Source: Bin87 sp965203985
Lineage (GTDB): Bacteria; Chloroflexota; Dehalococcoidia; Lucifugimonadales; UBA3495
Direction of reading: 5' to 3'
Length of the DNA stretch: 64,000 bases
Assembly: GCA_965203985.1 (NCBI GenBank)
Contig: CBDBDS010000005.1
Location: 1-64,000 of the forward strand
The position numbers and the translations under genes are program-made. This document shows positions 17,214 through 25,347 of this stretch, in pieces; position 1 is the stretch's first letter; each line of letters starts with the position of its first letter. The notes under the pieces were generated by a model. That model ran no database searches, was not told the origin of the DNA, and was given only the letters and a program-made list of their open reading frames with translations.

Positions 17214-18374
17214 TTAGCCATCGGGGGATGCTACCTCAATTTGGTGACCGCTGGCTTCCCGGTATGCTTCATGTATAGCGGCCAAAATTGCATCCCAATC
17301 GTATTTCTTTTGGGATAATCGTCGGTAGCGAGCCTTTCGTGACGTATCTGCATCAATTATCTCATCAACTCGGTGACGTGAACCAGGAACCAAGATGTCC
17401 CCTGTAGGCCAAAACTTTATCTCACCCCCGCGCTCTTTACCGGCCGACAGAAGATTGTCGAACGATACCAAGTCCCACCCTTTCCCGGGTACCCGCAGTT
17501 CCAACCTGATGTGATCGTCTTTGCCGCTGATACGTGTAGTCAGGTCGGCGATTTTTAGTTGTTCCATCGCAATTGCCGCATCATAGAGCCGCTGCAAGTC
17601 CGCGTGAAATCTTTCTGGCGAGCGTTTGATGCTTGCCTCGAAAGCTGCGGCACCCTGAACACGTTCCGATTTCCTCGAAGTCGCTGGCATTATTTCCTGT
17701 TCCCGCCGCCTAAGTCGAGTTTGGTACTCTGAAGCTTCAGGCAACGGGATTATCACGCTTGCTTCGATCAAGGTCTCATCATCGTTGCGAAGTGGCTGTA
17801 GCCGAACGCACTTGATTTCCTGGCCGGCTTCTCTTAGCCAGGAATCGTTGAGCCACATTACGCAAGTGGTAAGTTCTTTGCCAAAGTCCTCCGAAGCTAA
17901 AATAATTCGGGGTATACCGGTATGAATCACCGGGTCGTCTTGGTCATTGCTCGACAAATGTTCTCGGAGGCGGCTTTCGGCGTCGTCTGGCTCGTCGGTG
18001 TCCCATTCTTCATTGGCTCTCTTGTCTAGGTAGTCTTGGTAAGTGTCCACGGCTTGTTGGAATGTCATATTGGCGACCATTGCGGCATACCGGATGGCTT
18101 GCAAATCCATGTGGCCGCCGGTCTCCCCTCGTTTCAGCTCAACCACTACCAAGCGGCCTTCGGCGTCCAAGCCCAGTAAGTCGATTCGGCGGTTGGAATC
18201 TTCCCAGTTGCCGAATTCCTCAGCTATGATTAGCAGCCCGTCCTCCAGCACTTCTGGCCGGTCGCGCAGCATACGTTGCAAGTCTGATCGTTCCAACACG
18301 CCCTGTTGGCCGAACGATGTTGGAGCAACTTCTATCAGTTCCTCCTTATTTCCTACCATTTTGTAGATAGCCAC
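17214..18374 (-). CDS. DUF91/NucS-like PD-(D/E)XK nuclease-family protein
   Basis: 386 residues. The N-terminal about 100 residues contain the NucS-like core: RIDLLGLDAEGRLVVVELKR, with D65, E79 and K81 as the likely catalytic D...E-x-K, then DLQAIRYAAMVANM. A second domain of about 250 residues follows, with a C-terminal part (KGWDLVSFDNLL) of unknown function. Proteins of this layout are usually stand-alone DNA nucleases or defence-associated. It is the last gene of a minus-strand group but 15 bases from its neighbour, so co-transcription is possible. Confidence 0.65.
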   Translation of the reverse strand: MAIYKMVGNKEELIEVAPTSFGQQGVLERSDLQRMLRDRPEVLEDGLLIIAEEFGNWEDSNRRIDLLGLDAEGRLVVVELKRGETGGHMDLQAIRYAAMVANMTFQQAVDTYQDYLDKRANEEWDTDEPDDAESRLREHLSSNDQDDPVIHTGIPRIILASEDFGKELTTCVMWLNDSWLREAGQEIKCVRLQPLRNDDETLIEASVIIPLPEASEYQTRLRRREQEIMPATSRKSERVQGAAAFEASIKRSPERFHADLQRLYDAAIAMEQLKIADLTTRISGKDDHIRLELRVPGKGWDLVSFDNLLSAGKERGGEIKFWPTGDILVPGSRHRVDEIIDADTSRKARYRRLSQKKYDWDAILAAIHEAYREASGHQIEVASPDG

Positions 18375-18389
18375 ACTAATCTCCCTGTG

Positions 18390-18938
18390 TCATCCTGTCG
18401 ACTCTGGCGCCGCCCGTGTCGCCCGCCGCTCGGATCCATTCCTGGAAGGCTGCCAGGGTTCCACCAACGGCGTAACATCCACCGGCTCCAAGCGATAAAC
18501 CTTGCCATACTGGGCGGCGGTTTCAAGGTCGCCGGCTTCCAGCGCGGCGCGGGCGGCGTCCATGCGGCGCAGGTCATGGGGACGGATTCCCTCCCCCCAA
18601 GGAGAACCGGGGCCGGAGAGTTCGGTTTGCATTTCTACGACGTAGCCGTTGACTTCCTCCATTCTGGTACGATATTGCGCGTAATGCGGCCTGACTTCCC
18701 CGGCAATCGCCTGAGGAACCAGACGATACAGGTCTCCGTATGACGCGGCGACGTTCAGATAACCACGGTCAATAGCGTCGCGAAAGTCATCAATACGGTC
18801 TAAATCGAAGATATGCACCAGGATGCCTCGCGGATGGTCCGGTTCAATCAGAAGTTGTTCGAGCCGCACGGCATAGCCCCGGTGGTAAATCATGCGGTCG
18901 ATAACTTCTTTCTCGTGCTCGTGAATTTTCATCGTCAT
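18390..18938 (-). CDS. hypothetical protein coupled to a DUF4258 gene
   Basis: 182 residues from the ATG at 18938 (MTMKIHEHEK). The start codon overlaps the stop of the DUF4258 gene (ATGA), so the two are translationally coupled. It is acidic, soluble and mostly helical, with two similar segments: FRDAIDRGYLNVAASYGDLYRL and ARAALEAGDLETAAQYGKVYRL, which look like an internal duplication. I do not recognise the family. By position it could be the partner of a DUF4258 toxin-like protein. Confidence 0.6.
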   Translation of the reverse strand: MTMKIHEHEKEVIDRMIYHRGYAVRLEQLLIEPDHPRGILVHIFDLDRIDDFRDAIDRGYLNVAASYGDLYRLVPQAIAGEVRPHYAQYRTRMEEVNGYVVEMQTELSGPGSPWGEGIRPHDLRRMDAARAALEAGDLETAAQYGKVYRLEPVDVTPLVEPWQPSRNGSERRATRAAPESTG

Positions 18939-19252
18939 CGCCTCGTCATCAAATCCGGTTCCCACCGCTCGTCAGGTCGGTACGCAGTAATCACCCAAGC
19001 CATGCCGGGGTCGGATTCCTTGATACCCCAAACTACGTGCAAAGGCTGGCCGGCTGCGTCATCTTGCAACGATAGCAAACTTGGGCCGATTTCGCCCGTC
19101 GGATATTCTTCTACCACGACGGCGTCCATGATCCCACCAACCAGATCGGCATCGCTGAACCGGCGAGTCGCTCGGCGGAACTTGCCATGTCCGCTGGCGT
19201 CCCACCTCCCGGCGGCAACCAACGCTTGCACCTGTTCCATCAGGGAAGGCAT
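18935..19252 (-). CDS. DUF4258 domain protein
   Basis: A 105-residue protein of the DUF4258 family, which has a RelE/BECR-like small fold. The pattern GHGKFRRATRRFSDADLVGGI, then VVEEYPTGEIGPSLL and ending PLHVVWG...WVITAYRPD, is typical. Members are often found in toxin-antitoxin-like pairs, and here a coupled gene follows directly. An alternative start (MEQVQ) lies 12 bases downstream. Toxicity is inference. Confidence 0.7.
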   Translation of the reverse strand: MPSLMEQVQALVAAGRWDASGHGKFRRATRRFSDADLVGGIMDAVVVEEYPTGEIGPSLLSLQDDAAGQPLHVVWGIKESDPGMAWVITAYRPDERWEPDLMTRR

Positions 19253-19273
19253 CGGCCGCCGCCGGAACCCCGT

Positions 19274-20212
19274 CTACAGTATCGCCACCGGGTTCACCGG
19301 GGAGCCGGTGCCGCCCACCACGCGCAGCGGGTTGATGGTCAGCATGAACTCCCAGCGGCCCTCCTCGGCGCAGGCCTCGGCCAGCGGCTGCAGCAGCGCG
19401 TTGTCCAGCAGGCCGATGCCGTAGGCGAATATGCTCCCGTGCACCGACCAGGGCAGGTCGTAGCCGTTGGGCGTGTGGTCCATCATGTCCCAGACCAGCA
19501 CGCAGCAATCGCTCTCGCGAATGAACTTCAGGCACGATGCGTGCAGGCCCGGCCGCTGCGTCGCGTCGCTGCCCCAGATGGCGTTGCCGTCGGCGTTCCA
19601 CTTCTCGCGGCCGCCGTACACCACCAGCGCGTCGCCTGGCTCCATCTGCACTCCCTGGGCGTCGCAGATGTCCTGGAGTTCCCACGCGTGGATCGGCGTT
19701 TCCTGGGTCACGTAGTCGGTGCCCCGATGCCGCGGCACGTCCAGCAGCACGCCACGGGTGATGATGCCCTCCTTCCAGTGCTCCACGGAGCCGTACTTGG
19801 CGCCGTCGAACTGGATCATCTCGTTGGGGTCTTTCCCGTTCCACATGCCGTTGTGGTCCCAAACGTGGCACAGCGCGTCCAGGTGCGTGGTCGCGGTACC
19901 GTGGTAGGAGATGCCGTAGTAGTCGGTGGACATGCCACCGCCCGGCTCGCGCGGACCCTTGCGCATGTAGTGGATGGCCGGGGTCGGGTTGTTGGGCGCC
20001 GGCGTAACCGGAAACTCCCGGCTCAGCGACACCGCCCGGCCCGTCTTGACCAGGCCGGCGGCCCGCAGCCGCTTGGCGTCGTCAACCATGTTGACCGCGC
20101 CCTTCTGGTCGTCAGGGCCCCAGCGACCCCAGTTGGTGTCGTCCTTCAGGTAGCCGAGCACTTCCTCTCTGCTGGGCACTCGTCGGCCGTGCTCCGATTG
20201 ATTAGTAGTCAT
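19274..20212 (-). CDS. cyclase family protein (kynurenine-formamidase-like)
   Basis: A 312-residue metal-dependent hydrolase of the cyclase (KynB-like) superfamily. The metal motif HGTATTHLD carries the H-x-T-x-x-x-H-x-D signature, and ALVVYGGREKW plus the C-terminal GTGSPVNPVA are typical of the bacterial 'cyclase family' subgroup. I chose the ATG at 20212 because GGAGG lies nine bases upstream; the ATG at 20218 would be too close. These enzymes open cyclic amides or hydrolyse N-formyl compounds. The substrate here is unknown. The gene stands alone between a DUF4258 pair and a retropepsin gene on the same strand. Confidence 0.8.
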   Translation of the reverse strand: MTTNQSEHGRRVPSREEVLGYLKDDTNWGRWGPDDQKGAVNMVDDAKRLRAAGLVKTGRAVSLSREFPVTPAPNNPTPAIHYMRKGPREPGGGMSTDYYGISYHGTATTHLDALCHVWDHNGMWNGKDPNEMIQFDGAKYGSVEHWKEGIITRGVLLDVPRHRGTDYVTQETPIHAWELQDICDAQGVQMEPGDALVVYGGREKWNADGNAIWGSDATQRPGLHASCLKFIRESDCCVLVWDMMDHTPNGYDLPWSVHGSIFAYGIGLLDNALLQPLAEACAEEGRWEFMLTINPLRVVGGTGSPVNPVAIL

Positions 20213-20317
20213 GGTCATTCCCTCCGTAACGGCGCGGTCACCCCGCGCCGATTTGACTGGCCGCAAGGTTGCCACCATGCGGAGGGAATCGCAAGGATTT
20301 AGCCTGCTGGTCGGGCG

Positions 20318-20779
20318 TCAATCATCGCTGAGCGTCACCTCGCCGGTGCGCCCATCGTAATGCAGCACGAAGTCTCGCAGAAAAGACCGGCCAATGATGG
20401 CGCGGTGGATCTGACCGCCAGCGGCCAAGTTGACGCCAGTGAATTGACCGTCGATGACGCGGTTCAGTTCAGGAATGTAGATTTGGGCCAGGTAGATGTC
20501 AGTGGCGTGTTCGCCAACCGAGCCGGAGATTGCCACTCCGTATTCGTACACCGGCAGGCGTAATTGGACCGCCAACTGGATATCTACACTGTTACCGCTG
20601 GCTCCCGTATCCACCAGCGCTGGGTACAAATCCGGCGGCAACACAGGTTTCGGTTCGGCGAATTCGTCAAATCCAGGGTCATAGCCGACTTGCACCGGAA
20701 TTGTGGGCCCCACCTCCGCCAGGAGAGCGCTTCTGGAATCTTCCGGCACATCAGGAAAACTACAGTCAGCCGTCGACAC
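20318..20779 (-). CDS. retropepsin-like aspartic protease, overlapping tenA
   Basis: 153 residues from a GTG at 20779 that lies inside the end of the TenA gene (14-base overlap). GGAGG sits four bases upstream of it, which decides the start. The active-site motif ALVDTGASGNSVD and the second motif AIIGRSFLRDFVLHYDG are those of retroviral-type clan AA proteases. The first about 45 residues are a Pro-rich segment. The overlap makes synthesis dependent on the TenA fusion, whose C-terminal domain resembles the usual partner of these proteases. Confidence 0.75.
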   Translation of the reverse strand: MSTADCSFPDVPEDSRSALLAEVGPTIPVQVGYDPGFDEFAEPKPVLPPDLYPALVDTGASGNSVDIQLAVQLRLPVYEYGVAISGSVGEHATDIYLAQIYIPELNRVIDGQFTGVNLAAGGQIHRAIIGRSFLRDFVLHYDGRTGEVTLSDD

Positions 20780-21704
20780 GGTCCCTCCAGTAGCGCAGGA
20801 GTTCGTCACGGGTAAATTGGGGAGAAGGGGGCACGATCTGTCTGATAAAGTGGGGGCCTTCTCTGCCAAAGCGCGTGACGGCTTCCCGGCCGGCTTCGTT
20901 CAGTGTGGGATAAACTCCGATCAGTTCATCGCCGTGGATCAGTACCCACTCGTCGGTGTACTGCGCTTCCAGTTCTCCGCGCATTTTTTCGTATGCGATG
21001 TATTCCGGCGAGGTCACCATGCGGATATACGCCGCGTCGTGCCAGTCGATCCCGTGGTAGCAGGCTTCCCAGAACTGGTACTCGTAGCGCAGGGTGGTGT
21101 GGAAGATGCGCTCCAGGTTCGCCCGTTTCGTGTCGCTGGCCCGCGCGCCGGCGTCGTTCAGCCGTTCCGTGAACCAGGCCACCACGTCGGCCAGCACGGC
21201 GGGGCTGTGGATGTCGATCCAGCCCTGGTACACGGCATTGTTGGGTTGCGCGCCGGAGTTGATGAGCCGTTCCGCCCAGTCCAGGTAGGTGCCCTCGGTC
21301 ACGTAGAACAGCGCGATGAGATCGTCGAAGTCACCCTCCAGGGCCGTTCGCACCATGAAGTCGCCGAACCCCTGGGTAACGGGGTTGGCTTCGGTTTCCA
21401 GGTACTGCTCCGCCGTGACGCCCAGGTCGTGGAAGCCGTTGAGGAACAGGTCGTTCTCGGCGGACAGGAAGTTGGAGAGGAACCCGTTGAGTATCTTGCC
21501 CGCCTCGTAGTCCGGCGCCGCCTTGGCGATGGCGAAGGACGTCAGCTTCACCAGGTCCTTGCAGAAGACGTAGTCCTGTCGGAAGTAGGTGCGGAATTTG
21601 GCGATGTCCAGGCTCCCGTCGCCCATCTCCAGCACGAAGGGATGCCTGACCATGGCTTCCCACTGGTCGTGATACTTGGCGCGGAGGTCATCTACGAGTG
21701 GCAT
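20766..21704 (-). CDS. TenA-family (TenA_E-like) domain fused to a retropepsin-partner domain
   Basis: 312 residues. Residues 1-225 are a TenA/THI-4 helical domain: D44 in FRQDYVF corresponds to the catalytic aspartate of B. subtilis TenA, and FWEACYHG keeps the C-terminal glutamate. The catalytic cysteine is absent (ALFYVTEGTYLDW), as in the TenA_E subgroup, which handles N-formyl aminopyrimidine in thiamine salvage. Residues 234-290 (EYIAYEKMRGELEAQYTDEW, later VTRFG...PHFIRQI) are an extra small domain resembling the DUF5678-like proteins usually encoded just upstream of retropepsin genes. The next gene is exactly such a protease, overlapping by 14 bases. Confidence 0.75.
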   Translation of the reverse strand: MPLVDDLRAKYHDQWEAMVRHPFVLEMGDGSLDIAKFRTYFRQDYVFCKDLVKLTSFAIAKAAPDYEAGKILNGFLSNFLSAENDLFLNGFHDLGVTAEQYLETEANPVTQGFGDFMVRTALEGDFDDLIALFYVTEGTYLDWAERLINSGAQPNNAVYQGWIDIHSPAVLADVVAWFTERLNDAGARASDTKRANLERIFHTTLRYEYQFWEACYHGIDWHDAAYIRMVTSPEYIAYEKMRGELEAQYTDEWVLIHGDELIGVYPTLNEAGREAVTRFGREGPHFIRQIVPPSPQFTRDELLRYWRDRVDG

Positions 21705-21726
21705 GATTGCTCCTTACAAGGAGTAC

Positions 21727-21818
21727 GTCAGAAGCAGGATTTACAGGATTAGGAGATTTTCAGGATCAGATGGCCCCAATCCGGTAAATCCTCTAATCCA
21801 GCAAATCCTGCTTCTGAC
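21727..21818. repeat. MITE-like inverted repeat of the CAGGAT family
   Basis: Left arm GTCAGAAGCAGGATTTACAG and right arm ending AAATCCTGCTTCTGAC are near-perfect complements over about 28 bases, with about 36 bases between. Single ends with the same AAATCCTGCTTC core lie at 15322-15363 and 40383-40424. It sits between the start of the TenA gene and the end of the CoxG-like gene. Confidence 0.75.
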
Positions 21819-21837
21819 ATTACATTTTCGACAATCA

Positions 21838-22272
21838 TCACGCCGATTCGGCCAGGCAGCCGAAGAACCGGTCCATCATGCTCTTCGCCACCGAACCCAT
21901 CATGCGTTGGCCGACCCGGGCCACGGCGCCGCCCACCTGGCCGTCGGTATCCACGTGCAGGTCGGTCCCGCCGCCGGGAGCCGGGGCCAGCGTGACGCTG
22001 GACACGCCGTTGGCGAAGCCCAGGTTGCCGGAACCCTCGATGGCCATCGTGTAGGAATGGGGCGGATTTAGATCCGACAGCGCCACCGTGGCGGTGAAGT
22101 TTCCGCTGATCGGTCCCACGCGCACCGTCGCGCTGGCGCGGTAGCGGTCCGGCCCGTCCGGCTCGATGCCGCGGCAGCCGGGGATGCAGCCAGCAAGCAC
22201 GTCGGGGTTCATCAGCGCGTCCCAGACGGCCTGCGGTTCCTTGTCGAAATGGTAATCGGCGGAAAGTTCCAT
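21838..22272 (-). CDS. CoxG-like SRPBCC protein
   Basis: 144 residues from the ATG at 22272 (MELSADYHF). SRPBCC-fold protein of the CoxG group: the opening FDKEPQAVWDALMNPDVLAGCIPGC is the family signature, and the core strand VRVGPISGNFTATVAL and TDLHVDTDGQVGG follow. CoxG proteins help insert or recruit molybdenum-hydroxylase (CO-dehydrogenase-type) complexes to the membrane. No such enzyme is encoded nearby, so the function here is open. Confidence 0.75.
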   Translation of the reverse strand: MELSADYHFDKEPQAVWDALMNPDVLAGCIPGCRGIEPDGPDRYRASATVRVGPISGNFTATVALSDLNPPHSYTMAIEGSGNLGFANGVSSVTLAPAPGGGTDLHVDTDGQVGGAVARVGQRMMGSVAKSMMDRFFGCLAESA

Positions 22273-22294
22273 AGCGGCGATTATAGCAGGGGCG

Positions 22295-22915
22295 TCAGCT
22301 CCCGTTGCGAGGCACTGGCTTGCCACTGCGTATCACGATGTCAGGACGACTGAACACGGCGGCGTTCTGGAATTTGGTTGCCGGCCTTATAACTCCATAA
22401 GTGTGTGTTCGACCGCCGCCTCCCGGCCCCGCTCCGCTGCCTTCGTATTTCCAATCGGTTTGCTCCAGACGAGCAACGTGGACACGCCATACCACAGCAT
22501 ACTTTCCGGCTTCAATGGTTCTGGAAGGATCAATCAAGTAGCGCAGGATACAATACCATCCCGGATGGTCGTAGTGCGCTTGCAATGCCCACGGGCGGAT
22601 ACTGGCCTTTATCTCCAAAGAATCATCCGGCGGTGGCGGGTCTGGCGCGCCACGTCGCTTCAGGTCCGGAAATCGTTGCTGGGCCAAATCAGCGTGGCGC
22701 GGCTTTTCATACACAGTGAGAGCGGAGAACGCTCTGGCTGCGAAGATGCCAACCAGCGCGCTGAAGACGTTCGCTTGTTCGAAATAAACGTCAGCGAATT
22801 GCTCGACTTCGTTTTCTACCGATGCCACCACTCGATTGACGTGGGCAGCGGTCAAGCCGCGAGGCAGCGCAACACCATTGTTGAGCCATTGCTGACGTTC
22901 CGGGTGGTCAATCAA
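22295..22915 (-). CDS. probable type II restriction endonuclease (PD-(D/E)XK)
   Basis: 206 residues. It starts inside the end of the methyltransferase gene (8-base overlap), the usual arrangement of a cognate endonuclease. The stretch PDPPPPDDSLEIKAS holds D97/D98 and E101-I-K103, a PD-(D/E)XK catalytic pattern. WYCILRYLID and a C-terminal Gly-rich loop (GAGPGGGGRTHT) are distinctive. I do not recognise the recognition specificity or a named homologue. The function rests on position and motif. Confidence 0.65.
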   Translation of the reverse strand: MIDHPERQQWLNNGVALPRGLTAAHVNRVVASVENEVEQFADVYFEQANVFSALVGIFAARAFSALTVYEKPRHADLAQQRFPDLKRRGAPDPPPPDDSLEIKASIRPWALQAHYDHPGWYCILRYLIDPSRTIEAGKYAVVWRVHVARLEQTDWKYEGSGAGPGGGGRTHTYGVIRPATKFQNAAVFSRPDIVIRSGKPVPRNGS

Positions 22916-23858
22916 CCGGAAACTCCGTCAGCGCGGGTACGGCCTGTCGCGCCATCAGGTAATACTCTCTGGACGACTCGACGCCTATCGCATGCAATCC
23001 CACTGCCCGGGCTGCCGCGACAGTGGAGCCGGAACCCATGAAAGGATCCAATATTGTGCCATACCCCAACGGTAACGCCGCCCGGACCAGTTGCCGCATC
23101 AATCGCTGCGGTTTGAGAGTCGGATGTGGAGCGATCTCACGCTCCGATTTCGTTGCCGGCGGGCAAACTATGACGTCCCAAAATGGTTGTTCGTCGGAAA
23201 TACGACGCAGCCCCCCAACTCCCCATCGTCGCAGATTATCCTGTACTCGGCCCTCAAGGGGTTTACGAAACAAGCCCCAAGGTTCCCATCCTGAGCGAGG
23301 CATTACCGACACGTCGGGGAATTCCTCATGAGCGCCCTTGGGTCTATCCCCTCCCCTGAGCGTTTTGACTATGCGAACAATCTCACCCCGTTTCTCGAAT
23401 CCAACTTCGAGCATGGGGCCATACACCAAGTGCGATAGTATAGGAGTGGTAGCGACGAAAACGTGAGCGCCCGGCACCAACACCCGGAACAGCAGGGCAG
23501 CCAGCCGATCAAAGAACGCGCGCAGGTTGGACTCGTCCCGTTGTGTCAGCGCAGTGAAACGCGGAACCGGGGAGCGCAAAGATCCATCGAAGCTCGGCGG
23601 GATGCGCCAAATACCGCCTGTACCATTAGCTCGCTTAGCCAATTGGTCATCCCGGTACTCGACCAGCCCATACGGCGGGTCCGTGACCACAGCCTGGATT
23701 GAGTTGGACTCCGCAGTTTCCAACCAAGCGAAGGTGTCCCCCAACACCAGATCCAAATCCGGGCCGAGCAAAGTATCCGCCCAAGCCACCAGCCTGCGGC
23801 CGTCAGCATCGCCTACCGCGACCGGGCTATTGACGATGTGGGTGACCGGAGAATCCAT
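22908..23858 (-). CDS. beta-class DNA methyltransferase
   Basis: 316 residues from the ATG at 23858. Motif IV DPPY (residues 60-63, VVTDPPYGLV) comes before motif I DPFMGSGST near the C-terminus, the order of beta-class amino-methyltransferases acting on adenine N6 or cytosine N4. TLKPQRLMRQLVR is the conserved stretch between them. The ATG at 23870 overlaps a TATAAT box, so the start at 23858 is preferred and the transcript would be nearly leaderless. It forms a type II restriction-modification pair with the overlapping gene downstream. Confidence 0.85.
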   Translation of the reverse strand: MDSPVTHIVNSPVAVGDADGRRLVAWADTLLGPDLDLVLGDTFAWLETAESNSIQAVVTDPPYGLVEYRDDQLAKRANGTGGIWRIPPSFDGSLRSPVPRFTALTQRDESNLRAFFDRLAALLFRVLVPGAHVFVATTPILSHLVYGPMLEVGFEKRGEIVRIVKTLRGGDRPKGAHEEFPDVSVMPRSGWEPWGLFRKPLEGRVQDNLRRWGVGGLRRISDEQPFWDVIVCPPATKSEREIAPHPTLKPQRLMRQLVRAALPLGYGTILDPFMGSGSTVAAARAVGLHAIGVESSREYYLMARQAVPALTEFPVD

Positions 23859-23868
23859 AACGGGCAAC

Positions 23869-23874
23869 ATTATA
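23869..23874 (-). promoter_or_regulatory. -10 box of the methyltransferase gene
   Basis: TATAAT on the minus strand, 10 bases before the preferred ATG at 23858. The transcript leader would be only a few bases, implying leaderless translation. Confidence 0.5.
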
Positions 23875-23896
23875 CTTGCCCGACGACGTCTCCGCG

Positions 23897-25147
23897 CTAC
23901 CGCTCATCGGCCAGCAGCAGCGCGTTCAGCAGCACCTGGGCCCCGTTGGCGCAGTCCTCAGGAGTGCTGAATTCCGCCGGCGCGTGGCTGATCCCGCCCA
24001 CGCTGGGCACGAACACCATGGCCGCCGGCGTTATCGCGGCGATGGCCTGGGCGTCGTGGCCGGCGCCGCTGGGCAGGCTTACGTGCTCCAGGCCCGCCAT
24101 CTCCGATGCGTCCGCGACCAACTGCTGCATGTTCCCTGATATGGGCACCGACGGCGTGTTGCGCTGGGCGGTCACGGTGATTGCCACCTGCTCGGCATGC
24201 CCCACTTCCTCGGCGGTGCGGCGCAACTCCACCTCGGCGCCGGCCAGCGATTCCATCCGCTCGTCCCGAAACTCCACGCCCATCTGCACCCGCCCCGGGA
24301 TCACGTTGCCGGCGTTGGGATGCACATCCATGGAGCCCACCGTACCCACCCGGCACACTTCCATCTCGCCGGCGATACGACGCACGGCCAGGGCAATTTG
24401 CGCCGCCGCCGACATGGCGTCCCGCCGCAGCGCCATGGGCGTGGTGCCGGCGTGGTTGGCCTCGCCGACGATATCCACGTGGTACACCGAGCGCCCGGTG
24501 ATGCTGGTCACCACTCCGATGGGAAAGCCGCCCCGGTGCAGCGTCGGCCCCTGCTCGATGTGCAGTTCAAAGTAACAGGCGAACTCTTCAGGCCGGCGTC
24601 GCGCCGCCTCAATGCGAGAGATGTTGCCGCCGATGTTGGGCAGGGTATCGGTTAGGGTCGCTCCATCGTCGGCGACGGCGGCGAAGTCCTCCGACTCCCA
24701 CAGTCCGGCCACGGCGCGGCTGCCCAGCAGCCAGCGGTGGAAGCTCGTGCCCTCCTCGTTGGTGAACACCATCACCTCGATGGGATGCCGCGGCGTGCGC
24801 CCGGTATCGCGCAACGCCTCCACCACCTCAATGGCTCCGATTACGCCCAATGCGCCGTCGTAAGCGCCGCCGCTGGGCACGGTGTCGGTGTGCGATCCGA
24901 GGACGATGGCGGGCAGCGTGGGATCCGCGCCTTCGGTCCGGCCGATGATGTTACCGGCCGGGTCAATGCGGACGGACATGCCGGCTCCGCGCATCAGGTT
25001 GCTGACGTAGTCGCGGCCGGCAACGTCCTGGCGGGAGAACGCCACCCGCTGCATCCCGAATTCGTCACGGCCGATTGCACCCAGCGCGTTGAGGTGGTCG
25101 TTCAGGCGAGTGGAGTTGATGGCGGCGGAGGCCGGTGTAGATGTCAT
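23897..25147 (-). CDS. Zn-dependent hydantoinase/carbamoylase (M20 family)
   Basis: A 416-residue amidohydrolase of the M20 peptidase family that removes carbamoyl groups from N-carbamoyl amino acids, allantoate or ureidoglycolate. The di-metal site is visible: SHTDTVPSGGAYDG (H and D), TNEEGTSF (glutamates) and ELHIEQGPTL. The dimerisation domain follows with GEANHAGTTPM. The C-terminal GAGHDAQ and GGISHAPAEFS motifs complete the site. Allantoate or carbamoyl-amino-acid hydrolysis would release ammonium, consistent with the nitrogen genes elsewhere. The exact substrate cannot be told. Confidence 0.88.
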   Translation of the reverse strand: MTSTPASAAINSTRLNDHLNALGAIGRDEFGMQRVAFSRQDVAGRDYVSNLMRGAGMSVRIDPAGNIIGRTEGADPTLPAIVLGSHTDTVPSGGAYDGALGVIGAIEVVEALRDTGRTPRHPIEVMVFTNEEGTSFHRWLLGSRAVAGLWESEDFAAVADDGATLTDTLPNIGGNISRIEAARRRPEEFACYFELHIEQGPTLHRGGFPIGVVTSITGRSVYHVDIVGEANHAGTTPMALRRDAMSAAAQIALAVRRIAGEMEVCRVGTVGSMDVHPNAGNVIPGRVQMGVEFRDERMESLAGAEVELRRTAEEVGHAEQVAITVTAQRNTPSVPISGNMQQLVADASEMAGLEHVSLPSGAGHDAQAIAAITPAAMVFVPSVGGISHAPAEFSTPEDCANGAQVLLNALLLADER

Positions 25148-25187
25148 GTTACCTGCCGTTGTCCAGTAGTTGTAATCGGGCGTTAAC

Positions 25188-25321
25188 TCACGCGCAATAT
25201 TTTGTCATCGCGAGCAGCGCAGCGGCGTGGCGATCTCGGCGCTGAATAAGACGCCGTTACCCCCGCGAGATTGCCACGCTGCGCTCGCAATGACAGTTCT
25301 GATCAAAATGGGTACGCGTGA
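25188..25321. repeat. MITE-like element, REP-like arms
   Basis: Outer ends TCACGCG and CGCGTGA (the latter within TGGGTACGCGTGA, as at 6362) enclose a long inverted repeat: GTCATCGCGAGCAGCGCAGC to GATCTCG, and CGAGATTGCCACGCTGCG to CAATGAC. Near-identical 11-base direct repeats flank it, ATCGGGCGTTA (25175) and ATCGGGTGTTA (25321), a possible target duplication. Confidence 0.7.
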
Positions 25322-25347
25322 TCGGGTGTTAGTTGTTGTTGGCGTTG

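Noticed and set aside
21705..21837. A TPP riboswitch before the TenA gene
   Set aside because: The upstream gap has no CTGAGA or ACCTGA elements and is filled by a palindromic repeat.
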